Source of the DNA: Bacillus mycoides
GTDB lineage: Bacteria; Bacillota; Bacilli; Bacillales; Bacillaceae_G
DNA length: 64,000 nt
NCBI RefSeq assembly: GCF_001757995.1
Contig: NZ_LXLV01000020.1
Coordinates: forward strand, 62,001-126,000
Direction of reading: 5' to 3'
Shown: piece after piece, positions 36,748-46,455 of the stretch
How the letters are laid out: every line of letters begins with the position of its first letter
How positions within the stretch are numbered: the first letter of the stretch is position 1
Notes under the pieces: model-generated
Told to the model about the DNA's origin: nothing
Databases searched by the model: none
Seen by the model: only the letters and a program-made list of their open reading frames with translations
Position numbers and translations under genes: made by a program

Positions 36748-37362
36748 ATGAAAGCGTTAAAATGTGGCGTGGTGATATTGAGCATATTATTTTTATCTCA
36801 ATTACATGTTTACGCTGAAGGGAATCAGTGGATATGGCCTGTTGATGGGCAGATAAGTGATTATTTTGGGACAAGACATGGGAAACACTATGGTATTGAT
36901 ATAGCTGCACCTATTGGAACGCCGGTTGCAGCTATTCAAAATGGTAAGGTGACAAAGTCTTATTTTTCAAGTAGTTATGGAAATGTTGTGTTTATTAAAC
37001 ATGGAGAATATGAGGCTGTTTATGCGCATTTAAATAAGAGATATGTAGTTCAAGGGGATAACATTTCAAAAGGAGAGCTAATTGGAGAGGTAGGGAATAC
37101 AGGAGAATCGCGAGGAGCGCATTTACATTTAGAAGTGCATCAAGGAAGATGGACGATGGAGAAAAGGAATGCGATGAATCCGTTACTTGTTTTAAATGAA
37201 CAAAAGAATCAAGTCGTGTCATCATCATTATATGTTGTACAAAAAGGTGATACTTTAGTTAGTATTGCTCGGAGATTTAGTATGACAGTTGAGGAGATTA
37301 AAGTGAGAAATGGATTGCAACAAGAGCGAATCTATCCGAACCAACAACTATACGTTAAGTAA
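36748..37362 (+). CDS. Secreted M23 metallopeptidase with LysM domain
   Basis: A 204-residue exported cell-wall hydrolase. Signal peptide about residues 1-23 (VYA-EG cleavage site); M23 zinc endopeptidase domain with HYGIDIAAP and HLHLEVH zinc motifs (about 40-145); and one C-terminal LysM, YVVQKGDTLVSIARRFSMT, that binds peptidoglycan. The start is ATG at 36748, six bases after GGAGG; an ATG two codons earlier is too close. The precise bond cut and timing are unknown. Confidence 0.9.
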   Translation: MKALKCGVVILSILFLSQLHVYAEGNQWIWPVDGQISDYFGTRHGKHYGIDIAAPIGTPVAAIQNGKVTKSYFSSSYGNVVFIKHGEYEAVYAHLNKRYVVQGDNISKGELIGEVGNTGESRGAHLHLEVHQGRWTMEKRNAMNPLLVLNEQKNQVVSSSLYVVQKGDTLVSIARRFSMTVEEIKVRNGLQQERIYPNQQLYVK

Positions 37363-37435
37363 AGACAACGTTCCCAAAGTATAACTTTTGAATATATTTA
37401 TTTTCTTCTTTGTTAAGATTGCGATAGTAAATGAA

Positions 37436-37545
37436 ATTATATCGACGCAAATTGAAATATATCGAACATAGCTCTTATTATATCGACGTTTCGACAAGAA
37501 ATATCGACTTAACAACAAAATGCGACAATAAGAGCAACCTATTCC
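37436..37545. repeat. Structured repeat-like intergenic element
   Basis: The unit ATATCGA recurs at about 37438, 37459, 37480 and 37501. GCTCTTATT (37471-37479) is the inverted complement of AATAAGAGC (37527-37535). The block has the look of the short dispersed bcr-type repeats known from B. cereus group genomes. Copy number cannot be judged in one window. Confidence 0.4.
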
Positions 37546-37555
37546 TAACGAAAAA

Positions 37556-37588
37556 CCGTCCCAAAAGATCTTTTGGGACGGCTTCTTT
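37556..37588 (-). terminator. Terminator of the convergent membrane protein gene
   Basis: Perfect 26-base palindrome around CCCAAAAGATCTTTTGGG with T5 on the minus strand. Confidence 0.88.
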
Positions 37589-38274
37589 TACCAAAAAATA
37601 AAGACACATATAAATCCAGAAATAGCTAAGTAGCTATATAAGTAAAAGACTTTTGTTCTTGTTTTTTCTTTTGTCCGAAATAGTACGATAGTTGGTTCGA
37701 TTAGACCAATTGTAAGACAAAGTAAACCAAGAAGCATAAAGCCAATTGAAAGAGAATACAGGGCGATTTGTGGTGCTTGAAATGGAATCATCCATTTTAA
37801 TAAAAATGCAATAAGTGCAGTGTAACAAATGCTACCGATGTATTTATTCAATGGTGTATTAGAACGGAAACCAGGAAGTTTCTTGGAAAAAGGACGGGAA
37901 ACAACTTCCGTTTGTAAAGATGTATGTTCTTCAATTATTTTTTGAGCTTCTTTTCCTTTTTGGAAAAGGGATAAAATCCAGTTTCGCTCACCTTGGAAAA
38001 TAAATTGAGAAGTTGTTAAATAATGATCGATTTTTACCTTATTCCAACTCTTCCATGGATGACGCTCACACAATTTTAATTTACTTTCTGTTTTTTTATC
38101 ATACTGATAAATACTTATGCCACCTTGGTCAAAAGTAGCGTAGTATGTCTCTCTTGAGAATGTGCCTAGATCAATTGGACAGTAGAAAAGTAATTCTTTT
38201 TTCAAATAAAAGTATTCTTTTCTTAAGTTCTTTTTCATTGCTTCTCGAATAGAGTGTCTTTTATCTTTCTTCAT
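37588..38274 (-). CDS. Hypothetical protein with C-terminal membrane helices
   Basis: A 228-residue protein. The first 135 residues are soluble, basic at the start and rich in aromatic residues. Three hydrophobic helices follow (about 145-165, 170-192 and 207-227). A GGAGG site lies eight bases before the ATG. No motif recognised. It sits alone between the M23 peptidase and the riboflavin transporter and points away from the latter. Confidence 0.65.
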   Translation of the reverse strand: MKKDKRHSIREAMKKNLRKEYFYLKKELLFYCPIDLGTFSRETYYATFDQGGISIYQYDKKTESKLKLCERHPWKSWNKVKIDHYLTTSQFIFQGERNWILSLFQKGKEAQKIIEEHTSLQTEVVSRPFSKKLPGFRSNTPLNKYIGSICYTALIAFLLKWMIPFQAPQIALYSLSIGFMLLGLLCLTIGLIEPTIVLFRTKEKTRTKVFYLYSYLAISGFICVFIFW

Positions 38275-38524
38275 GACATTTCCTCCATAACTCAGAAAAT
38301 GTTCTTATCTTAACAATTCAACATCTTATCACTTTTGACGACATATGACTAGGGGATTCATAAGAGAAATACCGAATTGTAAAAAATATGGGTTGTATTG
38401 TAAAATATAGTGATTGTTTTTTAATTATATAAAATTAATAACTTATTTTAAATAAGTTACACTTTTTTTGTTCACAATACGATCATGTTGTTGTATAATG
38501 AAGTGGAAAATAGAATATCGGTCT

Positions 38525-38660
38525 ATCTTCGGGGCAGGGTGAAAATCCCGACCGGCGGTGATGAACATTTAATAATTTCGTTCTAAGCCCGCGAGCCGTT
38601 AAGGCAGGATTTGGTGTGATTCCAAAGCCGACAGTACAGTCTGGATGGGAGAAGATGGAG
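38525..38660 (+). promoter_or_regulatory. FMN riboswitch (RFN element)
   Basis: Closing stem ATCTTC/GAAGAT with the full set of RFN segments: CGGGGCAGGGTGAAAATCCC, GACCGGCGGT, AGCCCGCGAGCC, GGCAGGATTTGGTGTGATTC and CAAAGCCGACAGT...CAGTCTGGATGGGAGAAG. It senses FMN and controls the riboflavin transporter gene downstream. Confidence 0.97.
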
Positions 38661-38719
38661 GTTCAAGCGTTCAAAAAAGATAAGTATTTGAACGTCTGTT
38701 TGATGTGCCTTAAAATTCT

Positions 38720-38748
38720 CCCTTTGTGTAAATCACAAAGGGTTTTTT
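38720..38748 (+). terminator. Riboswitch-controlled terminator
   Basis: CCCTTTGTG-TAAAT-CACAAAGGG followed by T6, between the aptamer and ribU. It is the expression platform. Confidence 0.9.
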
Positions 38749-38823
38749 CGTTCTATGAAAAAATAGGCATAGCAGAACCTTTCCACTTTCCATGAGAAGA
38801 TCGATGGAAAAGGAGAGAGAAAG

Positions 38824-39402
38824 ATGAAACAAAAAAACAGTGTAGTGCAGATGGTGAGTGTAGCGATGCTAAGCAGTATTGCGTATTTACTAATGATGTT
38901 AGATTTTCCATTCCCAGGGCTTCCGCCATTTCTAAAAATTGATTTTAGTGATGTGCCAGCTTTAATTGCGGCGATAATTTTCAGTCCAATTGCAGGTGTA
39001 ATTGTAGTAGCGATAAAAAATATTTTGCATTACGGAATTCAAGGGAGTTTAACGGGAGTACCAGTAGGAGAAGTAGCAAACTTTATAGCGGGATGTTTAT
39101 TTATTGGTCCAGCAGCATTCTTATTCCGAAAGTATCGCACAGTAAAAAGTTTAACGACAGGATTAATGCTAGGAACAATTACTATGACAGTTATTATGAG
39201 TGTGTTAAACTACTTTATCATTTTACCAGCGTACACTTGGTTTTTAAATTCACCAGCTATGTCTAGTGATATTATGCGACAAACTATTGTAACGGCGATA
39301 TTACCGTTTAATGTAATTAAAGGAATTGTTGTAACAATTGTATTTGTAGCATTATTTTCACGCTTGAAAGTATGGGTATTTGCAAAAATGAAAAATGCTT
39401 AA
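38824..39402 (+). CDS. ribU: Riboflavin ECF transporter substrate-binding component
   Basis: S-component (192 residues) of an energy-coupling-factor transporter for riboflavin (YpaA/FmnP/RibU). Six hydrophobic segments are present. Family marks include LDFPFPGLPPFLKIDFSDVP near residue 26 and KNILHYGIQGSLTGVPVGE near 63. FMN riboswitch control confirms the substrate. GGAGAG lies before the ATG. Energising subunits are not in this window. Confidence 0.95.
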   Translation: MKQKNSVVQMVSVAMLSSIAYLLMMLDFPFPGLPPFLKIDFSDVPALIAAIIFSPIAGVIVVAIKNILHYGIQGSLTGVPVGEVANFIAGCLFIGPAAFLFRKYRTVKSLTTGLMLGTITMTVIMSVLNYFIILPAYTWFLNSPAMSSDIMRQTIVTAILPFNVIKGIVVTIVFVALFSRLKVWVFAKMKNA

Positions 39403-39410
39403 AAAATATT

Positions 39411-39445
39411 AAACCATTGGCAGCTTAACTGCTAATGGTTTTTTT
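39411..39445 (+). terminator. Terminator of ribU
   Basis: AAACCATTGGCAG/CTGCTAATGGTTT hairpin, T7. Confidence 0.87.
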
Positions 39446-39469
39446 GTTAGTGAGAATGAAAAAGAGAGC

Positions 39470-39505
39470 AAAAAATCCCCCTCATACTTATGAGAGGGAT
39501 TTTTT
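39470..39505 (-). terminator. Terminator of fer
   Basis: AAAAAATCCCCCTCA/TGAGAGGGATTTTTT hairpin. Confidence 0.87.
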
Positions 39506-39520
39506 GCAGTTAATAAAAGA

Positions 39521-39823
<303 letters not shown>

Positions 39824-40049
39824 TTATTGTAAAACGGTTTTTAAAACTTTTCAACATAAAATTATAATGATAATGCTTATCAATTAGAGTGTCAACTTAT
39901 TTTTGAATTATTTCATTAGATTTTCAAAATACTTAAATGTTATTTCGTTTGATACAATAGAATATATACAAGCATGTAGTGTGAATATGATAAGTTAAAT
40001 GAATCGTATTGAAAAAGGAATGAAGTTAGACTGAGAGGTGGAAGCGGTA

Positions 40050-41111
40050 ATGCAGCTACAATATACTTTATTATATTGTTTAAAACAATTGAATGGTGAA
40101 AGAACCGTTTCTTCGATTTATTATTTATTAAAAGGAAAGAGATCGTCGCAAACATTACAAGATGGGAATATGTTTCAAATTTCTTTTTTGTTTGGGATTT
40201 ATAAATCATTAAATAGAGCTGATTATGATCAAGAAGTTGCAAAGTTGTTAAAAACGGATTTAGTTCAAGGTATACATGATAATACATATGTGTTAACGAC
40301 TGCTGGTAACATGCAATTAAATAAATGGGAAGGTGACTTTGCCTTTCCGACGTATTTACATGGTTTACACTATGGTGAAATAGGTGAAACGTTTTGGAAG
40401 AGATTATCATTGATCGTTCAAACCATTTCGAATTTACAACAGGCGAATACGAAATTTATTCCAATTCAACAGGATACAGAAATAATGATGTGGGTGAAAC
40501 GTTTTCTCACTGGAATACCATATATGAGAAGTGAATTGGCTAAAAAATTATGGAAGGAAATACATACTCTTTTACAAAAAAATAATCCAGTAGAGGCGAC
40601 AATCGTAACATATCGGTTAACTGGGTATGAACGTATCGGATGTACTTTACAACAATTAGCGGAAATTACGAAACAAGATATATTTCGAGTTTATTTTTTA
40701 TTTTGGGGTACAATTCACTTCATTATTCAAGAAGTTCGCAATAAAGAAAATGAGTTTCCATTATTAGCTGAAATTATATCTTATCCAAATGAGAAGGCTG
40801 ATTTATTTAGCCTATCAACGAAAAAAACATATAATCTTTGGAGACAAGGACGCTCTTTAGAAGAAATAGCAACAATTCGGAATTTGAAGGTTGCCACGAT
40901 AGAAGACCATTTTGTAGAAATTGCTTTACGAGAAAAAGAATTTTCTATAGAGATGTTTATGGAAAAAGAAAAAATAGAAAAAGTAACAAAAGTAATTGAA
41001 GCATTACAAACACGTAAATTGCGTGTGTTGAAGCAAGCGGTTGGAGAGGAAATCTCTTATTTTGAAGTCCGTCTTGTATTGGCACGGATGGAGGGTATAA
41101 ATGAAGCTTGA
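40050..41111 (+). CDS. ypbB: Helix-turn-helix protein YpbB
   Basis: Roughly 353-residue cytosolic protein encoded just before the RecQ-family helicase, matching YpbB of B. subtilis in position and type. The C-terminal third contains a helix-turn-helix-like segment, [31 protein letters not shown], of the kind in the C-terminal domains of RecQ helicases, so YpbB plus RecS may together replace a full-length RecQ. The start is placed at the ATG at 40050 with GAGAGGTGG upstream; a GTG at 40038 lies within that site. It overlaps recS by 11 bases. Confidence 0.82.
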   Translation: MQLQYTLLYCLKQLNGERTVSSIYYLLKGKRSSQTLQDGNMFQISFLFGIYKSLNRADYDQEVAKLLKTDLVQGIHDNTYVLTTAGNMQLNKWEGDFAFPTYLHGLHYGEIGETFWKRLSLIVQTISNLQQANTKFIPIQQDTEIMMWVKRFLTGIPYMRSELAKKLWKEIHTLLQKNNPVEATIVTYRLTGYERIGCTLQQLAEITKQDIFRVYFLFWGTIHFIIQEVRNKENEFPLLAEIISYPNEKADLFSLSTKKTYNLWRQGRSLEEIATIRNLKVATIEDHFVEIALREKEFSIEMFMEKEKIEKVTKVIEALQTRKLRVLKQAVGEEISYFEVRLVLARMEGINEA

Positions 41112-42630
41112 GGAATATTTATATAAGTGGTTTGGATATTCTGAATTTCGTCCGGGGCAAAAAGGAGTTATTACGGACCTATTGGAAGGAAAAGATGTTG
41201 TAGCAATGCTTCCGACAGGAAGGGGAAAGTCAATGTGTTATCAACTTCCAGGGCTTCTGCAAGAGGGGACGGTGCTTGTTGTATCACCATTATTATCTTT
41301 AATGGAAGACCAAGTTACGCAATTAAAGTATGTCGTGAAAAATCGAGTTATTGCATTTAATAGTTTTCGGACGTTAAGTGAAAAAAGAGAAGCAATGAAA
41401 AAGCTATCTTTTTATAAATTTGTTTTCGTATCACCAGAGATGTTGCAGTCGGAACTTCTAATAAGAGAATTGAAAAAAATTCATATTTCATTATTTGTTG
41501 TAGATGAAGCACATTGTATTTCACAATGGGGCTATGATTTTCGGCCAGATTATAAAAAGTTAGATAAAGTAATTGAGAGTATCGGATCTCCGACAGTACT
41601 AGCATTAACAGCAACTGCGACAAAGGATGTACTGCGAGATATAGCGGAAAGTTTAAATCTAAAAAATATCGCTGAGCATGTGTACTCAATTGATCGTCCA
41701 AATATTGCGATGGAAGTGCAATTTGTGGAAACGATAGAAGAAAAAAAAGAGGCGCTTTTTGAGCATGTAATGTATTTACAAGGGCCTGGTATTGTTTATT
41801 GTTCAAGTAGGGCCTGGACAGAGCGTTTAACCGAGTATTTAAGAGGAAAAGGAATTACAGGTGTAGCTTTTTACCATGGTGGTATGGAACATGAAGAGCG
41901 TATGTTAATTCAACAACAGTTTATGAATGACCAGTTGCAAATTGTAATATGTACAAGTGCTTTTGGGATGGGGGTAAATAAGGCGAATACAAGATATATT
42001 ATTCATTTTCAATATCCGACAAATGTAGCTTCCTATTTACAAGAAATTGGAAGAGCGGGAAGAGATGGAGAATTGAGTATAGCCATTTTATTATGTAGTC
42101 CATTGGACCACGATTTGCCAATTTCAATCATTGAAGATGAATTACCAAGTAAATCGCAAATACAATTTTTATTTTCGTTACTACAAGAAAGAATGTTTCA
42201 AACGAAAGTATTACCATTAGAAGATGTAGAAGAAATTTGTTATAATGCAGCAAGATTTAATGAACAATATTGGCGTTTTATCCGTTATCATCTCGAACAT
42301 CTTGGAATCATACAACAGCGAAATCTTATGCTAGAGAGCTTGTCAGATGAAATAATGTACAGATTAATAGCGGAAGTGGAAGTGAGAATGCGTAATAAAT
42401 ATAGGGAACTAGAAAATATGAAGTCATGGATACAAGTTCAAGGATGTAGACGTGAATATTTATTACAACAATTCGGTTATAGAAAGGAAAAAGAGATAGA
42501 AAACTGTTGTGATTACTGTGGTATTACAAAAACAGAGTATAAAAAAAGACGAGCGCAACAGTCAGTTTTCGACTATAATTGGGAAACAGAGTTACAAAAG
42601 CTTTTCGGCCTAGGGAAGATGGAGGAATGA
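41101..42630 (+). CDS. recS: RecQ-family ATP-dependent DNA helicase RecS
   Basis: Superfamily 2 3'-5' helicase (509 residues) acting in DNA repair and recombination. Motifs: Walker [18 protein letters not shown] box [24 protein letters not shown] (motif III), and motif [16 protein letters not shown] zinc-binding cysteine set follows (CYNAARF and CCDYCG). It lacks the C-terminal HRDC domain of RecQ, as B. subtilis YpbC/RecS does. Overlaps ypbB by 11 bases and ypbD by one. Confidence 0.93.
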   Translation: MKLEEYLYKWFGYSEFRPGQKGVITDLLEGKDVVAMLPTGRGKSMCYQLPGLLQEGTVLVVSPLLSLMEDQVTQLKYVVKNRVIAFNSFRTLSEKREAMKKLSFYKFVFVSPEMLQSELLIRELKKIHISLFVVDEAHCISQWGYDFRPDYKKLDKVIESIGSPTVLALTATATKDVLRDIAESLNLKNIAEHVYSIDRPNIAMEVQFVETIEEKKEALFEHVMYLQGPGIVYCSSRAWTERLTEYLRGKGITGVAFYHGGMEHEERMLIQQQFMNDQLQIVICTSAFGMGVNKANTRYIIHFQYPTNVASYLQEIGRAGRDGELSIAILLCSPLDHDLPISIIEDELPSKSQIQFLFSLLQERMFQTKVLPLEDVEEICYNAARFNEQYWRFIRYHLEHLGIIQQRNLMLESLSDEIMYRLIAEVEVRMRNKYRELENMKSWIQVQGCRREYLLQQFGYRKEKEIENCCDYCGITKTEYKKRRAQQSVFDYNWETELQKLFGLGKMEE

Positions 42631-43193
42631 TGAACATTCAAAGGCATAATGTTGAAGATATGAGTCCGAGGGAAATAAGACTGAATCTCTACATAACACA
42701 ACTAATCATTATTGGTATCGGTTGTTTACTAGCATATATATTATTTCAAGATAAAAGAGAAGTTTATAGTTTGTGGAAATGGGAACCGGTTTCTATACTT
42801 GTAATAGGTGGCTTGTTAGCGATTTGTATTGTGTTATTAGATTATGTTGCAATGCGAGTGTTTCCAGAATCTTGGTTTGATGATGGTGGTATTAACGATA
42901 GAATGTTTCAAGGGATTTCTGTCATGCATTTACTCGTTATCACGTTTATTATTGGCTTTGCGGAAGAGTTTTTATTTAGAGGTGTAGTGCAGACTCATTT
43001 CGGAATTGTAATAGCGAGTTTAATTTTTGCTGTGTTACATATTCGGTATATAACGAAGCCTTTTTTGTTTTGTTTCGTCTGCTTTATTAGTTTTGTTTTT
43101 GGTTATGTATTTGAGTGGACAGGAAATTTGTTTATAACAATCTTTGCACACTTTCTTGTTGATTTTATAATGGGGCTCCAATTAAGAAAATAA
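42630..43193 (+). CDS. ypbD: CPBP family intramembrane metalloprotease
   Basis: Membrane protein (187 residues) of the CAAX-protease/bacteriocin-processing family. Motif 1 EEFLFRG and the histidine motifs HIRYITK and HFLVDF are present, with five to six membrane helices. The ATG shares a base with the recS stop (TGATG-type overlap) and uses GGAGG inside the end of recS. Matches ypbD in order. Substrate unknown. Confidence 0.87.
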   Translation: MNIQRHNVEDMSPREIRLNLYITQLIIIGIGCLLAYILFQDKREVYSLWKWEPVSILVIGGLLAICIVLLDYVAMRVFPESWFDDGGINDRMFQGISVMHLLVITFIIGFAEEFLFRGVVQTHFGIVIASLIFAVLHIRYITKPFLFCFVCFISFVFGYVFEWTGNLFITIFAHFLVDFIMGLQLRK

Positions 43194-43215
43194 ATGGAAG
43201 GTGGTGGTGAACAAC

Positions 43216-43695
43216 ATGAGAAAACGAATTCCTGATTTTGAAGAGGAGTTAGAAGTTGAGCGAGTGGAAGAAGATGAAGGTTTACCGCCGCGTAGTGAAA
43301 TTCATAGAAATAAAGAGAAAAAACCAAAGTTTAAAATGAATCACATTTTTGTCCGGGTGTTAACATTTTTATTCATATTGTTACCTATTAGTATCCTATG
43401 GTATACGGATAAGTATATACAGGTAAAAAGTGATAGTAATAATGCTGAGAAAAGTGCGTTTGAAGTAATTTTCTTTGATTCCGCTAAGACTGAATCAAAG
43501 AAGCAGTCTGAGAAAGTAGCAACTCATGTTGTGAAAGATGGAGAAACTTTAGAAAGTATAGCGAAGCAATATTTCTCAGATGAAGATGGGATAGAAATAA
43601 TAAAAAAGTATAATGATTTACAAGAAGACGAAGTGAAGGTAGGACAAGAATTGAAAATTCCTATAAAAGATAAGTCCACGAAGTATGAGAGCTAG
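43216..43695 (+). CDS. ypbE: LysM-domain membrane protein YpbE
   Basis: About 159 residues: an acidic then basic cytoplasmic N-terminus (1-50), one membrane helix (about 51-70), a linker, and a C-terminal extracellular LysM (about 105-155; THVVKDGETLESIAKQYF) for binding peptidoglycan. The start is ATG at 43216 behind GGTGGTGA; a row of GTG codons upstream overlaps that site. Same place as B. subtilis ypbE. Role unknown. Confidence 0.82.
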   Translation: MRKRIPDFEEELEVERVEEDEGLPPRSEIHRNKEKKPKFKMNHIFVRVLTFLFILLPISILWYTDKYIQVKSDSNNAEKSAFEVIFFDSAKTESKKQSEKVATHVVKDGETLESIAKQYFSDEDGIEIIKKYNDLQEDEVKVGQELKIPIKDKSTKYES

Positions 43696-43766
43696 CTCAA
43701 TGAGTGATATATAGCTGCACATAAAATTAAGGACTATACTTTACGAGGAGGGAGAGTAAAAAATAT

Positions 43767-44543
43767 ATGTCATGGATTATATTATTATGTACTCTCATAT
43801 GCGTTGGTTTTGTATGGCTTCTTGGAATGTATAAAGAAGCGATGCGTAATACAGTGTTGGAACATACTTTAGTATTCGAAGAATTTCCGGAAAGTTTTCA
43901 AAAAGTTAATGTTTTTTTTATTTCGGATATTCATAGAAGGATCATTTCTAGCTCGTTAATTGAACGAGTGAAAGGAAAAGCAGATATCGTAATTATTGGC
44001 GGCGATTTAGCTGAAAAAGGAGTACCTTTATCGCAAATCTCTTTAAATATTCAAAAGTTAAGAGAAATAGCCCCTGTATATTTTGTATGGGGAAATAATG
44101 ATTATGAAATTGAATATCACGAATTAGATGCTTTATTAATAGAAAATAATGTGAAAGTATTAGATAATACAAGAGTTGTATTTGAGTCTGAATTAGGAGA
44201 GAAAATTTGCTTACTCGGTATCGATGATGTTGGATTAGAACGAGATCGTTTAGATTTAGCATTGGCTGATTGTAAAGAAGAAGGTTTTCGCATTTTAATT
44301 AGTCACAACCCAGATATAATAAAGAAAATGTCTGGTAAAGAACAAATTTCGCTCGTATTAAGTGGACATACACATGGAGGCCAGATTCGGTTGTTTCCAT
44401 CTGAAAAGTATTTAAAGGGTGGCGTATATAAGCATTCTAATACGACTCTCTTTGTTAGTAATGGGTATGGAACAACATTGTTCCCTCTTCGTTTTCGGGC
44501 ACCTTCCCAAACACATATCATTACGTTATGCGGAGGGAAATAA
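43767..44543 (+). CDS. ypbG: Membrane-anchored metallophosphoesterase YpbG
   Basis: Calcineurin-like phosphoesterase (258 residues) with an N-terminal membrane anchor (about 2-20). Metal motifs: ISDIHRR, GGDLAEKG, GNNDYE, SHNPD and SGHTHGGQ. The order and the SGHTHGGQIRL box match the YkuE/YpbG group. GAGGAGGGAG lies upstream. Its TAA overlaps the next ATG (TAATG), coupling it to the MerR-type regulator. Substrate unknown. Confidence 0.9.
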   Translation: MSWIILLCTLICVGFVWLLGMYKEAMRNTVLEHTLVFEEFPESFQKVNVFFISDIHRRIISSSLIERVKGKADIVIIGGDLAEKGVPLSQISLNIQKLREIAPVYFVWGNNDYEIEYHELDALLIENNVKVLDNTRVVFESELGEKICLLGIDDVGLERDRLDLALADCKEEGFRILISHNPDIIKKMSGKEQISLVLSGHTHGGQIRLFPSEKYLKGGVYKHSNTTLFVSNGYGTTLFPLRFRAPSQTHIITLCGGK

Positions 44544-45418
44544 TGCCGAATTCAAATGGGAAATATAATATAAAAGCTGTCTCAAATATACTCGGAATTC
44601 AACCGAGTACACTTCGCGCATGGGAAAGACGCTATCATATTATTGCCTCAAAGAGAAATCGTGCGGGGCATCGTTTATATACAGAAGAACATATTCATAT
44701 TTTGAAATGGTTAATGAACAAAGTTTCTGAGGGGATGATGATTGGACAAGCAGTTCAGTTATTAGAAGGGAATCGGTTGCAGAACAACGTTCAAAAAGAA
44801 AAAATTACTGATACAGAAGTTGTTTTAGTGGACGATATACTACAAGCTTTGTTAGAATTTGATGAAATTACAATTTCTGCATTATTAAACGAGGTTTTTA
44901 GTATATATTCAACGGAAAAGGTTGTTGCAAGCATCATTCTTCAAGTGGCAAACAAGTTGTTAACTTTAAAAAGTAATAATGAGATTACAATGTCACAATT
45001 CAAATATGTTGTATCATTCTTACAAACACGTTTAGGAATGATCTATCATAATGCGTCAGTATATTCTTCTGTTAACAAAGTTTTCGTTTTAGAAAATAAT
45101 ATATTAAAAGGATTTATTTTCGCGACGTATTTACGACTAAAAGGATATCAAGCAATGTATATGGGGACAAGTTTAGATGAAGAAGGTATTTTACTAGCTA
45201 TTGAACAATTACAGCCTAAATATTTGTTTATATCTTTTGATGATGAACGAGAACTTGAAGAGGCAGTAGGATTTATTGACTTGTTGCAAGAAAAAAATAA
45301 AAATCTCTCTGGTGGTTTTATAGGAAGAAAAGGCATTGGAGATCAATTAAATTTTCAAAATATCCTAATTGGTAACACGAAAGAAGAATGGGATGGATGG
45401 TTAAAGATGTCGGAATAG
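44543..45418 (+). CDS. MerR-type regulator with degenerate cobalamin-binding-like domain
   Basis: A 291-residue transcription regulator. N-terminal MerR helix-turn-helix (NIKAVSNILGIQPSTLRAWERRY, residues 6-30), a helical middle (about 85-165) and a C-terminal Rossmann-like part (about 175-290), the layout of CarH/LitR photoreceptors. The cobalamin-ligand motif E-x-H-x2-G is absent: the matching place reads ENNILKG, with no histidine, so vitamin B12 binding is unlikely. The start ATG at 44543 overlaps the ypbG stop, five bases after GGAGGG. Confidence 0.84.
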   Translation: MPNSNGKYNIKAVSNILGIQPSTLRAWERRYHIIASKRNRAGHRLYTEEHIHILKWLMNKVSEGMMIGQAVQLLEGNRLQNNVQKEKITDTEVVLVDDILQALLEFDEITISALLNEVFSIYSTEKVVASIILQVANKLLTLKSNNEITMSQFKYVVSFLQTRLGMIYHNASVYSSVNKVFVLENNILKGFIFATYLRLKGYQAMYMGTSLDEEGILLAIEQLQPKYLFISFDDERELEEAVGFIDLLQEKNKNLSGGFIGRKGIGDQLNFQNILIGNTKEEWDGWLKMSE

Positions 45419-45495
45419 TCGTTCGAAAAGAACCATCTATTTTCTATTTCATATAATAAAAATTAGATGCAATGGTTACGTAGGGAGGGTATGAG

Positions 45496-46107
45496 ATGAG
45501 ACTGGAACGTTTAAATTATAATAAGATTAAAATTTTCCTAACATTTGATGATTTATCTGAACGAGGATTAACGAAAGAAGATTTGTGGAGAAATGCACCG
45601 AAAGTACAGCAACTATTCCGTGATATGATGCAAGAAGCAAATAAAGAATTAGGGTTTGAAGCGGATGGACCGATTGCTGTTGAAGTATTTTCTCTACAAG
45701 CTCAAGGTATGGTTGTAATTGTAACAAAAGAAAATCACGAAGTGGACACAGAAGATGAGTTCCGTGACGAGTTTATTGAAATGCAAGTGACTCTTGATGA
45801 AAGTGAACATATACTTTACGAGTTTGCTACATTAGATGATGTAATCAATTTGTCAAATCGCTTATATAACCTTGGTGTAACTGATGGGAAGTTGTATACG
45901 TGGGATGATCGTTTTTATCTTTGGATAGAAGAAGAAGAAGAGCAATTTCAATTATTGAAGGCTGATTTTATAGCTATTTTAGCGGAATACGGTAATCCGT
46001 CAACAGCAACAATTTACCGCGTAATGGAATATGGTAAAGAATTAATGGATTCTCAAGCGATTGAACAAATATACAATTACTTTGTGAAAAAACAAAACCT
46101 CAGCTAG
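45496..46107 (+). CDS. mecB: Adaptor protein of the MecA/MecB family
   Basis: A 203-residue adaptor that presents substrates to the ClpC-ClpP protease. The N-terminal domain MRLERLNYNKIKIFLTFDDL binds substrates; the C-terminal domain (about 110-200) binds ClpC. Position before gudB and near ypbG matches ypbH (mecB) of B. subtilis rather than mecA. AGGGAGGG lies before the ATG and a hairpin terminator follows. Which paralogue it is rests on gene order. Confidence 0.86.
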   Translation: MRLERLNYNKIKIFLTFDDLSERGLTKEDLWRNAPKVQQLFRDMMQEANKELGFEADGPIAVEVFSLQAQGMVVIVTKENHEVDTEDEFRDEFIEMQVTLDESEHILYEFATLDDVINLSNRLYNLGVTDGKLYTWDDRFYLWIEEEEEQFQLLKADFIAILAEYGNPSTATIYRVMEYGKELMDSQAIEQIYNYFVKKQNLS

Positions 46108-46130
46108 TGTAACGTAGCTTGAGGTTTTAT
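46094..46130 (+). terminator. Terminator of mecB
   Basis: AAAACCTCAGCTA/TAGCTTGAGGTTTT with a one-base bulge, T-rich tail. Confidence 0.8.
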
Positions 46131-46314
46131 TTTTATTCAGCTGAAAATCTAAAATCTATAAAGCGAAGTGTAGGTAACAAGACTAGCCGATCTGTATGTT
46201 AAAATGTAATCAGTATTTCCTGATGAAATACTTGTTTTATCGAATGTATTTTGATAAAAATAAAAAATATTTAAATATTTAAGTATTTTACTTTTCTAAA
46301 AGCAATAAAAGGAC

Positions 46315-46376
46315 TATAATAATAGTGAAAACGCTTGCAATACAAAATAGTTTGTATATATTTGTTAGCGTTTTCT
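46315..46376 (+). promoter_or_regulatory. gudB promoter with two mirrored cre (CcpA) sites
   Basis: A TATAAT at 46315-46320 is followed at once by TGAAAACGCTTGCA (46326-46339), a full match to the cre consensus TGWAARCGYTWNCW. A second site on the other strand (46363-46376) matches 13 of 14. The two form an inverted pair GAAAACGCT/AGCGTTTTC around an inner TACAAA/TTTGTA stem. The site overlaps the likely start of transcription, suggesting CcpA repression; no clear -35 was found. Confidence 0.72.
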
Positions 46377-46455
46377 ATTGCATTCCAAATTTAACGGTGT
46401 ATACTAGGCAATGAAGGTTTACTAAACAAGTGAAATTACAGGGGGTTTACTTACT

